Source of the DNA: Rhodobacteraceae bacterium HLUCCO18
Lineage (GTDB): Bacteria > Pseudomonadota > Alphaproteobacteria > Rhodobacterales > Rhodobacteraceae
Reading direction: 5' to 3'
Length of the DNA: 44,666 nucleotides
NCBI GenBank assembly: GCA_001314805.1
Contig: LJSY01000035.1
Location: 1 to 44,666, forward strand
Part shown: in pieces, positions 1-6,662 of the stretch
Position numbering within the stretch: the first letter of the stretch is position 1
How the letters are laid out: each line of letters starts with the position of its first letter
Notes under the pieces: generated by a model
The model's database searches: none
What the model was told of the DNA's origin: nothing
The model's input: the letters and a program-made list of their open reading frames with translations, nothing else
Program-made: the position numbers and the translations under genes

Positions 1-7
1 TGGCACG

Positions 8-97
8 CTGTCAGATCTCAGCTCGCCATCATGTTCGAAGACCGCTTCCCAATGGCCTGACAAATGACGTCAGAGCACAAAATATCTGACAGTCTCG
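8..97. repeat. IS256-like terminal inverted repeat with a nearby reverse partner
   Basis: Positions 73-97 resemble an IS256-group terminal repeat (read on the minus strand: GAGACTGTCAG then TTTTGTGCTC). A 9-bp arm, CTGTCAGAT at 8-16, is the exact inverted partner of ATCTGACAG at 84-92, bounding an ~85-bp segment. The 73-97 repeat faces like the start of an element lying to the left, not like the end of the transposase fragment on its right. The IS identity is from memory of the family's ends. Confidence 0.4.
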
Positions 98-697
98 GCT
101 CATGTAGCGCCGTGCGACCGCCCATTCGTCGTTGGTCTCCAGCATCAGCGCACCGACGAGGCGGATGATGGCCTCGTCGTTCGGGAAGATACCGATCACG
201 TCCGAGCGTCGCTTCACCTCGCGGTTTACCCGTTCGCGCGGATTGGTCGAGACGATCTGTGTCCAGTGTTCCCGCGGGAACGTCATATATGCGGCGAATA
301 CGTCGTAATCGTCGATCGTCTCTTCCGTCACCGGACTCCGCATCCGCTGAATGCCGCCTTCCAGTGTCACTTCGTTCCAGGGAGCATGCACGCGTGTGTC
401 GAGAATGTCCCAGAACCCGCAGACCTCGGCGATGATCCCGACCACCTCACCGTCATTGGCGAAAATGACGTTCTCAATATCGCCGTTATCATCGCCGCTG
501 GCGTCGACCACTATGGTCATGGCGAACATGATCTCGACGCTCCAGCCTTCGGCATAAAGCGGATCGTAGGTCCAAGAAGATAGCCCCCGAACGCCATCCT
601 GCTGGTAGTCTTGTTCCTGCTCCTGCGCCGAGCCTGGCATGGTAACGACCACGGCGAATACCCTCGTTACGATCTTGAGGGCATTGGTGGGCATCAT
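29..697 (-). CDS. PRC-barrel secreted protein fused in frame to an IS256 transposase tail
   Basis: The first ~25 residues ([12 protein letters not shown]... ending GSAQ) look like a signal peptide. Residues ~50-133 form a PRC-barrel-like domain (segments [10 protein letters not shown]-like, [27 protein letters not shown]). At about residue 135 the frame runs directly into the C-terminus of a Mutator/IS256 transposase ([43 protein letters not shown]), and the last ~22 residues are encoded by what looks like an IS terminal repeat. The frame is open upstream to 790, but an EcfG-type promoter at 734-759 implies initiation at the paired ATGs at 697/694. PRC-barrel proteins of this type are usually envelope- or stress-associated. 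The chimera probably arose by IS insertion at the 3' end. Whether the fused protein is functional is unknown. Confidence 0.72.
   Translation of the reverse strand: MMPTNALKIVTRVFAVVVTMPGSAQEQEQDYQQDGVRGLSSWTYDPLYAEGWSVEIMFAMTIVVDASGDDNGDIENVIFANDGEVVGIIAEVCGFWDILDTRVHAPWNEVTLEGGIQRMRSPVTEETIDDYDVFAAYMTFPREHWTQIVSTNPRERVNREVKRRSDVIGIFPNDEAIIRLVGALMLETNDEWAVARRYMSRDCQIFCALTSFVRPLGSGLRT
98..297 (-). mobile_element. IS256-family transposase C-terminal remnant
   Basis: About 65 codons match the conserved C-terminus of IS256/Mutator transposases: [28 protein letters not shown]-like and LVGALMLE followed by [11 protein letters not shown]. The catalytic DDE region is absent, so the piece cannot transpose. 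It is read in frame from the preceding PRC-barrel gene. The element or a sister copy may continue left of the window. Confidence 0.75.
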
Positions 698-733
698 GAC
701 GTTCTCGCTTGCGGCATTGATGTCCAAAAGCCG

Positions 734-759
734 AACGATACTGCCCCGCTCATTGTTCC
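734..759 (-). promoter_or_regulatory. EcfG-type general stress promoter for the PRC-barrel gene
   Basis: On the minus strand GGAAC (755-759), 17 nt and CGTT (734-737) match the alphaproteobacterial EcfG/RpoE2 consensus GGAAC-N16/17-CGTT. It lies ~37 nt before the ATG at 697 and inside the longer open frame, which supports the shorter start. Confidence 0.6.
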
Positions 760-876
760 AGCCGGATCGCGTGCGGGCCAAATAGGCCATGAGCCGTCGC
801 GACGCGATGCACGCCCCGCAAGGAATGCCCTCGCATGGGACGCGTTCCTCGGACTAAAGCGACGCCCCGATTGCTC

Positions 877-902
877 GGAACTTTGCGGTGGCCCGTGACG
901 TT
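877..902 (+). promoter_or_regulatory. EcfG-type general stress promoter upstream of the CBS gene
   Basis: GGAAC at 877-881, a 17-nt spacer and CGTT at 899-902 match the general stress response sigma consensus. The CBS-domain gene starts at 990, giving an ~80-nt leader. Confidence 0.6.
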
Positions 903-989
903 CCTTGGAAAGTGATGGCCCGGAACCGAGGCGTTCCCAGCAAGTACCGTTTCGGGAAATCGCTTTATGACAATGAATGGAGAACGGGC

Positions 990-1412
990 ATGAACATCCA
1001 TGACTTGATGACGAAGAATGTCGAGTTGATCGACCCGGGCACAAACCTGCGGGCCGCCGCACAGCGCATGCGCGACGAGGACATCGGTGCCTTGCCGGTC
1101 GGCGAAAACGACCGCCTCGTCGGCATGGTCACCGATCGTGACATCGTCGCCCGCGGTGTCGCCTCCGATCGTGCGCCCAGCGAATGCACGGTTCGCGATG
1201 TCATGTCAGAGGGCGTCTACTACTGTTTCGAGGATGAGGATGCGCAGCGCGCCAGCGACGTGATGGCCGAACACAAGGTGCGCCGGCTTCCCGTTCTGAA
1301 CCGGGAAAAGCGCCTGGTCGGCATCGTCGCGATGGCTGATCTCGCGCGAGATGGTGCCGTCGGAGACGCGCTGAAACAGGTGTCCGAGAGCATGCCCGAC
1401 CCACGGGCTTAA
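990..1412 (+). CDS. Tandem CBS-domain protein
   Basis: A 140-residue protein made almost entirely of two CBS motifs: residues ~1-60 (DLMTKNVELI, IGALPVGENDRLVGMVTDRD) and ~68-130 (VRDVMSEGVYYC, VRRLPVLNREKRLVGIVA). CBS pairs bind adenine nucleotides, and stand-alone copies are often stress-associated sensors in alphaproteobacteria. The start at 990 has GGAG eight bases upstream. The same frame is open to 888, but that part lacks CBS similarity and would begin inside the promoter. The EcfG site at 877-902 predicts induction by general stress. The ligand and partner are not evident. Confidence 0.88.
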   Translation: MNIHDLMTKNVELIDPGTNLRAAAQRMRDEDIGALPVGENDRLVGMVTDRDIVARGVASDRAPSECTVRDVMSEGVYYCFEDEDAQRASDVMAEHKVRRLPVLNREKRLVGIVAMADLARDGAVGDALKQVSESMPDPRA

Positions 1413-1484
1413 GCGTCGACGCGAAGCGGCTGGAACGCGCCGACGCGCCTTCATCCGCGCACAAGTGCGAAAAGGAAATCCGAG

Positions 1485-1724
1485 ATGGAAGTGTTCTGGT
1501 TCTGGATTCTCTTCATCCTCATCATCTTCGCCGTCGCCGCGGCGCCCTGGGGGTACACCCGCGCGCGTTGGCCGTATCGCTATGGCGGTGCCTACAGATA
1601 CTACCCGAGCGCGGGTGCGGGCCTCGTTGCGTTTCTGATTCTGCTCTTGTTCTGGCTTGGCCTGATTGTCATCGCCGTGCCGTGGGCGCCCGTACCGACC
1701 CCACCGCCGGCCCCGGTTCAATGA
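1485..1724 (+). CDS. Small two-helix membrane protein, unknown function
   Basis: 79 residues. It begins MEVFWFWILFILII, a very aromatic hydrophobic helix of ~20 residues, followed by an Arg/Tyr-rich loop (RARWPYRYGGAYRYY). A second helix of about 22 residues (LVAFLILLLFWLGLIVIAV) and a Pro-rich tail follow. AAGGAAA lies 7 bases before the ATG. No family recognised. It sits between the stress-type CBS gene and the DUF2795 pair. A second small protein with a similar aromatic N-terminus is at 3524. Confidence 0.65.
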   Translation: MEVFWFWILFILIIFAVAAAPWGYTRARWPYRYGGAYRYYPSAGAGLVAFLILLLFWLGLIVIAVPWAPVPTPPPAPVQ

Positions 1725-1932
1725 TCTGTGTCGCAGGCCACCTGCGCGGACTCCAATCTTGTGACGTGTTTGCGAAGTGTTTCGCGATTGAGTCGATCCC
1801 GATTGATGCATGCCCGCTTCCCCAGGGGCGCCCGCAGCCAACGCCATACAAGGCGCGGCCGGGCGTTGATTGTTCCATGCGGCGCGACGGCATCGGGCTG
1901 GCGCGCCGTACTGTTGCAAGGGAGGATCCGCA

Positions 1933-2928
1933 ATGACCCGGACTATCGAGACGGGCGAGGTACATTTCTTCTACAGATCGAAGATCTACGTGGGTCAGCC
2001 CTCGGGCGTGGACGATCTGCAGCGCATGTTCCTTGCGCTGGTGCCCGACGATCGCAAGCGCGCGCGATTGTTCATCGTCGGGCGCAAGCAGATGCCGGAT
2101 ATCCTCCCTGGGGAGGCCGATCCGTCAGAGCGGCACTGGCTACTGTTGTCCGAGGTCGGCGCACCGGCAGAGATTGGCAAGGCCCTGCATCCGGTGCGCT
2201 ACCAGACCGAGACGCGGGGGGAAAGACAGACGCAACAAGCGATCCTCGTCGGATCGGGCCGCTTCGTGATCGCGTCGCGCGACGACGCCACGCAGCCCGC
2301 CTACAGCCTGGGTCAGCCGAAGACCCTCGGCCAGCCACAGAAGGCTCTGAATATCGAGAAAGAGGCGCGCTATGTGATCGCCGTGCGAAATCCGTCGATC
2401 GAGGTGCCGGGATTTCCGGAGGCGCAACCGGATTATCCGAAGGATGTCGCCCAAAAGTTCGCGGACAAGCGCTGGATCGACGTGTCGGGCTCCCGCCTGC
2501 TGGATTACGAGAACGCACAGCTCGTCCTGATCGGCGCCGAGGAAGACGCGGAGCCGCTGGACATCGGGTCGGGCGGCGAGGCGGACCCCTTTGCGACCTT
2601 CGAGCTCGATCGCGGTGACTGGCCCGACGATCCACTGAGAAACGGCGCTTTCGCCGAAGCGACAGGCGAAGCCGAGCCGGTGGAGTCCGAGGCCGACCGC
2701 GGCAAGGGCGGCCGGCGCGGCGGCCCAGCGGCGGCAAGCACGGATTCCGCGGCCGGCGTGGCATCCGCGCTGAAGGGCGTCTCGCTTCCGTCCGACCGCG
2801 CCGCGCTCGTTCGGCAGGCCCGGGACAACGACGCGCCCGACGAGGTGATAAGCCTGATCGGAAACCTGCCGGATCGCGAATTCGAGACGATGGCGGATGT
2901 GAGCAAAGCGGTCGGGGAGGTGCGCTGA
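1933..2928 (+). CDS. Conserved hypothetical protein with C-terminal DUF2795-like repeat
   Basis: 331 residues, starting at the ATG at 1933 behind GGGAGG (1920-1925). Residues 1-~210 (opening GEVHFFYRSKIYV, then LFIVGRKQMPD) resemble an uncharacterised family that I know only as hypothetical. A low-complexity Gly/Ala linker follows. The last ~57 residues (GVSLPSDRAALVRQARDN, LPDREFETMADVSKAVG) form one DUF2795-like unit. Its stop overlaps the next ATG (TGATG), so the two genes are translationally coupled. The repeat recurs twice in the partner. No catalytic motif seen and no export signal, so it is probably cytoplasmic. Confidence 0.75.
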   Translation: MTRTIETGEVHFFYRSKIYVGQPSGVDDLQRMFLALVPDDRKRARLFIVGRKQMPDILPGEADPSERHWLLLSEVGAPAEIGKALHPVRYQTETRGERQTQQAILVGSGRFVIASRDDATQPAYSLGQPKTLGQPQKALNIEKEARYVIAVRNPSIEVPGFPEAQPDYPKDVAQKFADKRWIDVSGSRLLDYENAQLVLIGAEEDAEPLDIGSGGEADPFATFELDRGDWPDDPLRNGAFAEATGEAEPVESEADRGKGGRRGGPAAASTDSAAGVASALKGVSLPSDRAALVRQARDNDAPDEVISLIGNLPDREFETMADVSKAVGEVR

Positions 2929-3467
2929 TGGCCCAATATCATTGTGAAATGTGCGGCGCAGAGTTCGACACGCTCTCGGGATACCGTCGCCATATGCAGA
3001 CGTCACATCCGGAGCGCGCGCCGTCGGCGGCCGATCTGGAACAGGCCTTGTCCGGTATCGCCTACCCGGCGCCCCGCGGCACGCTGGTCCGGCATGCGCG
3101 CGACAACGGCGAGGACGAAATCGCGGATATTCTGAAGGAACTGCCTGACCGTGAGTACCTGGACGCCGCCGACGTGGCGCGGGCCTTCGGTGGGATCCGC
3201 GCGCACGAGAAAAAACCGACCGACCAGCCGAGCCAACGCGGTGGCGAAGCGGCAATGCAGGCCAAGTCGCTTTCGGCGGCACGTTTCGCGAGCCTCTTTT
3301 CGGGCATGGAGTTCCCAGCCTCTGTCGAGGACCTGAAAACCCAGGCGCGCGGGAACGCCAGCAATCGGGAAATGGATCTCGTCTCTCGCCTTCCGGATCG
3401 CCGCTACGGCGACATGGCCGATGTCGAGAAGGCCTTCGGCGAGGTGAAGGACGCCGACCGGTCCTGA
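2928..3467 (+). CDS. C2H2 zinc finger protein with two DUF2795 repeats
   Basis: 179 residues. Residues 5-27 carry a classical C2H2 arrangement: YHCEMCGAEF, then RRHMQTSH (Cys-x2-Cys, His-x5-His). Two DUF2795-type units follow: ~37-93 (ALSGIAYPAPRGTLVRHARD... LPDREYLDAADVARAFG) and ~115-173 (SGMEFPASVEDLKTQARG... LPDRRYGDMADVEKAFG). DUF2795 is a small fold often proposed to bind nucleic acid, but its function is unproven. The gene overlaps the stop of its upstream partner by one base, implying stoichiometric co-expression. C2H2 fingers are uncommon in bacteria. Confidence 0.8.
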   Translation: MAQYHCEMCGAEFDTLSGYRRHMQTSHPERAPSAADLEQALSGIAYPAPRGTLVRHARDNGEDEIADILKELPDREYLDAADVARAFGGIRAHEKKPTDQPSQRGGEAAMQAKSLSAARFASLFSGMEFPASVEDLKTQARGNASNREMDLVSRLPDRRYGDMADVEKAFGEVKDADRS

Positions 3468-3523
3468 GAACGGCCGTCCAGTCGAAGCACTCACTCGCCC
3501 CCTGAACAAGGAAGACAAGAAAA

Positions 3524-3694
3524 ATGGCAGACTTCTACTTCTGGTTTCTCATTTCGTTATGCGTTGCCATGATTTTCGCATGGTCATCCCGTTGGGCAAG
3601 GCAGCGCTGGGCCAGTCGTTGCGCCGGATCACCCGCACCGGCCCCGACAGCCGTGACGAGAGCGATATCGGCGGAGTTCGCTTCGTGCCCCTGA
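3524..3694 (+). CDS. Small membrane protein, hypothetical
   Basis: A 56-codon frame (MADFYFWFLISLCVAMIFAW then SSRWARQRW...) with one strong N-terminal transmembrane helix and a basic tail. AAGGAAG lies at 3507-3513, ~10 bases before the ATG. The aromatic start resembles the 79-residue protein at 1485. It ends before the esterase-like gene begins at 3781. No family known. The ribosome site and helix are the only support. Confidence 0.42.
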   Translation: MADFYFWFLISLCVAMIFAWSSRWARQRWASRCAGSPAPAPTAVTRAISAEFASCP

Positions 3695-3780
3695 TCGGTG
3701 TCCAGGGCTGGACCGCAAACGGGCGCCGCGCAGCCTCCAGCCATGGGCCCGGCCAGAACAGCGGCAGGACACTTCCGCAG

Positions 3781-5064
3781 ATGATCGCGGACGCAGCAGA
3801 ACCGCTGCCTGATCTCGAGGATCCGGCCTTCGGCGCGCTGTTCGACCGTTATGCCGATCGCCGGGTGGTGCTCCTGGGGGAGGCCAGCCACGGCACCTCG
3901 GAGTTCTACCGCGCCCGCGCCGCGATCACGCGACATCTGATCGAGAACCACGGCTTCACCATCGTCGCCGTGGAGGCCGACTGGCCCGACGCCGCTGCCG
4001 TCAATCGCTACGTCACGCATCAGGCGGCGCGCGATTTCGAGGATCCCGCCTTCACCCGCTTCCCGACATGGATGTGGCGCAACACCGTCATCGAGGGTCT
4101 GGCCGAGTGGCTGCGCGCGCATAACGGGACCGTTGCGGCGCCGGATCGGCGGGCAGGCTTCTACGGGCTCGACATCTACAACATGCGCAGTTCGATCGCC
4201 GCCGTGCTCGATTATCTCGATGAGATCGACCCGGAGGCCGCGCGTATCGCCCGCGAGCGCTACGGTTGCCTGACGCCCTGGCAGAAGGATCCCGCCACCT
4301 ACGGCCGGGCGGTTCTGAGCCGGCGCTATCGCGACTGCGAGGACGAGGTGGTGGCACAACTCCGCGACCTGCTCGCGCAGCGGCTCGACTACGAAGCGCG
4401 GGACGGCGCGAGCTTCCTCGATGCGACGCAGAACGCGCGTCTCATACGGTCGGCCGAGCAGTATTACCGCATCATGTATTACGGCGGCGCCGAAAGCTGG
4501 AACCTGCGCGACAGCCACATGTTCGAGACGCTCGAACAACTTCTGCAGGCGCGCGGCCCGGACGCGAAGGCGGTTGTCTGGGCGCATAACAGCCATATCG
4601 GCGATGCTCGGGCAACCGAGATGGGCGCGGTCCGCGGCGAACACAACATCGGACAGCTCTGCCGCGAGCGGTTCGGCGACCAGGTCGCGCTGATCGGCTT
4701 CGGCACCCACACCGGCACCGTCGCTGCGGCCAACGAGTGGGGCGGCGAGATGGAGATCAAGCGTGTGCACCCCTCGCGCGTGGAAAGCCATGAGCGGATC
4801 TGCCACGATACGGGAGTGCCGAACTTCCTGCTGGACATGACACGCGACGAGGCGCTGCGGCGGCGACTGATGGAACAGCGGCTGGAGCGCTTCATCGGCG
4901 TGATCTACCGGCCCGAGACCGAACTGACGAGCCACTATGCGAACGCGGTCCTGCCGCGGCAGTTCGACGGCTGGGTCTGGTTCGATGAGACGCGGGCCAT
5001 CACGCCACTGCCGCTCGACCGTCGCCGCGAAGGCGTGCCCGACACCTGGCCGTTCGGTGTCTGA
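3781..5064 (+). CDS. Erythromycin esterase-like family protein
   Basis: 427 residues from the ATG at 3781. The frame is open back to 3559, but the family normally begins just before the DPAFGALFDRYADR segment. Family motifs run throughout: LLGEASHGTSEFYRAR (Glu34 and His37, same spacing as the EreB Glu/His pair), VEADWPDA, FPTWMWRNTV, FYGLDIYNMRSS, AEQYYRIMYYGG, WNLRDSHM, WAHNSHIGDARATEMG and GQLCRERFGD. Most chromosomal members do not act on macrolides and their substrates are unknown, so resistance should not be assumed. No signal peptide, so cytoplasmic. It follows the stress-gene block in the same direction. Confidence 0.88.
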   Translation: MIADAAEPLPDLEDPAFGALFDRYADRRVVLLGEASHGTSEFYRARAAITRHLIENHGFTIVAVEADWPDAAAVNRYVTHQAARDFEDPAFTRFPTWMWRNTVIEGLAEWLRAHNGTVAAPDRRAGFYGLDIYNMRSSIAAVLDYLDEIDPEAARIARERYGCLTPWQKDPATYGRAVLSRRYRDCEDEVVAQLRDLLAQRLDYEARDGASFLDATQNARLIRSAEQYYRIMYYGGAESWNLRDSHMFETLEQLLQARGPDAKAVVWAHNSHIGDARATEMGAVRGEHNIGQLCRERFGDQVALIGFGTHTGTVAAANEWGGEMEIKRVHPSRVESHERICHDTGVPNFLLDMTRDEALRRRLMEQRLERFIGVIYRPETELTSHYANAVLPRQFDGWVWFDETRAITPLPLDRRREGVPDTWPFGV

Positions 5065-5342
5065 AGCAAGACGGCGTTCAAGTGGGCTGGCGGGTGGTCT
5101 CATGTGTGGACGGCCCCGTTTGCGCAAGGGATGATTTGAGCTGCTGGCGCCGACCGCCGCGCCGGTTCGGAGCCCAAGGCCGCCCTCCCGAGCACAATCA
5201 TTGGCGCCGGGTCTGATCAAAAGGGTGCGTATCCATTCACTATCTGCCCATCTTGACTACTCGGCCGATCATTCGAACCGACTGACATTACCTTGAATTC
5301 AAAAGCCCCGCATTGATCACGCTTGCGGTGGTGCAAGATCAT

Positions 5343-6662
5343 ATGCACTTTGCAACTATGGACACACGCAAACTAAACGTGTTCGTCGTCGGGCTGGAGC
5401 GTTTCAACCTCCGGCTTCTTCGGTCCGTCCGGAACTCCGAGCGTTATGCGTTTTTCGGCCTGCTGAGCCACGCGGAGATCTCTGCCGCCGCGCGTTTCGA
5501 TCTCGAGGCGCTTCTCGACAAGGCGCGCGCCATCCTGCGCGGGTTCGACGGCCCGATCGACGCCATCGTGGGGTATTGGGATTTCCCGACCGTCCTGATG
5601 ATGCCGATCCTACGGCGCGAATTCGGGCTGCGGGGTCCGACGCTCGAAAGCGTCCTGCGCTGCGAACACAAGTTCTGGGCCCGGCAGCTTCAGGCCGGGA
5701 CCGTGCCCGATGAGGTACCGGAGTTCAGGCTGGTCGATCCGTTCGACCCCGAGGCGGCCGACAAGCTGGACCTGTCCTATCCCTTCTGGCTCAAACCGAT
5801 CAAAGCGCACTCGTCCCTGCTGGGCTTCCGCGTGGCATCCCGCGCCGATCTCGATCATGCGCTGGAGGTGACGCGCCGCGGCATCCACCGCTTCGCCGAG
5901 CCGATGGACGTGATCATGGGATATGCCGACCTGCCCAACGACATCCGCGCCATCGGCGGGGCGCATTGCATCGCCGAGGCCATCATCTCGGACGGGCAGC
6001 AATGCATGCTGGAGGGCTATGTCTTCGAGGGTAAGTTGCAGGTCTACGGTATCGTCGACTCGATCCGTGGGCGGAACCGGTCGAGCCTGGAGCGTTACGA
6101 ATACCCCTCGGCCCTGCCGCAAGAGATCAAGGACCGCATGATCGCCTCGGCCAGCAAGGTCGTGGTACAGGCGGGGCTCGACGACACGCCGTTCAACATG
6201 GAATTTTTCTATCACGAGGGCCGCAACGAGATTTCGCTGCTGGAGGTCAACGTGCGCATATCCAAATCGCACAGCCCGCTTTTCGACAAGGTCGAGGGCG
6301 TGCCGCACAATGAGGTCATGCTGGATGTCGCGCTGGGCAGGAAGCCTGACTTCCCGGCGCGGCGCGGCCGGTTCCGCTATGCCGCGAAGTTCATGCCGCG
6401 GGTCTATGGCGACCACGGCGACTGCCGCGTGCGCAACGTCCCGGACGAGACGCGCCTGCGCGAGGTCGAAGAAGCCTTTCCGGGGAGCGAGATCCAGCTT
6501 CATGTCGAAGAGGGCATGCAACTATCGGAATCGAGCCACAGCGATGCTTACAGCTACGAGCTAGGTGCGATCTTCATCGGGGCGCAGTCGCGCGCGGGGC
6601 TCAGGCGCGACTTCGACAGGCTGTGGGACGCGGTCGGCCTGACATTCGAAGAGGACAGCTGA
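5343..6662 (+). CDS. ATP-grasp family ligase-like protein
   Basis: About 439 residues. ATP-grasp features: a central region with FWLKPIKAHSSLLGFRV (nucleotide-binding Lys), MLEGYVFEGKLQVYGIVDS, and the metal-binding FNMEFFYHEGRNEISLLEVNVRISKSHSPLF. The family makes amide, peptide or thioester bonds through an acyl-phosphate. The start is ambiguous between 5343 (weak GGTGG upstream) and 5358. Its stop overlaps the start of the CocE-like hydrolase (TGATG), so the two are coupled and probably act in one pathway. The substrate is unknown. A short inverted repeat, GTGCA...TGCAC at 5331-5348, overlaps the start region and could be regulatory. Confidence 0.82.
   Translation: MHFATMDTRKLNVFVVGLERFNLRLLRSVRNSERYAFFGLLSHAEISAAARFDLEALLDKARAILRGFDGPIDAIVGYWDFPTVLMMPILRREFGLRGPTLESVLRCEHKFWARQLQAGTVPDEVPEFRLVDPFDPEAADKLDLSYPFWLKPIKAHSSLLGFRVASRADLDHALEVTRRGIHRFAEPMDVIMGYADLPNDIRAIGGAHCIAEAIISDGQQCMLEGYVFEGKLQVYGIVDSIRGRNRSSLERYEYPSALPQEIKDRMIASASKVVVQAGLDDTPFNMEFFYHEGRNEISLLEVNVRISKSHSPLFDKVEGVPHNEVMLDVALGRKPDFPARRGRFRYAAKFMPRVYGDHGDCRVRNVPDETRLREVEEAFPGSEIQLHVEEGMQLSESSHSDAYSYELGAIFIGAQSRAGLRRDFDRLWDAVGLTFEEDS

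Noticed and set aside
698-790. Longer N-terminus for the PRC-barrel/IS256 gene starting at 790
   Set aside because: It would precede a good EcfG promoter (734-759) and hide the signal peptide; the start at 697 fits both.
3559-3780. N-terminal extension of the erythromycin-esterase-like gene
   Set aside because: No similarity to the family, overlaps the separate small membrane ORF at 3524-3694, and family length fits the start at 3781.
5331-5348. GTGCA...TGCAC inverted repeat as an operator for the ATP-grasp operon
   Set aside because: Only 5-bp arms and overlapping the uncertain start codon; too weak to call separately.
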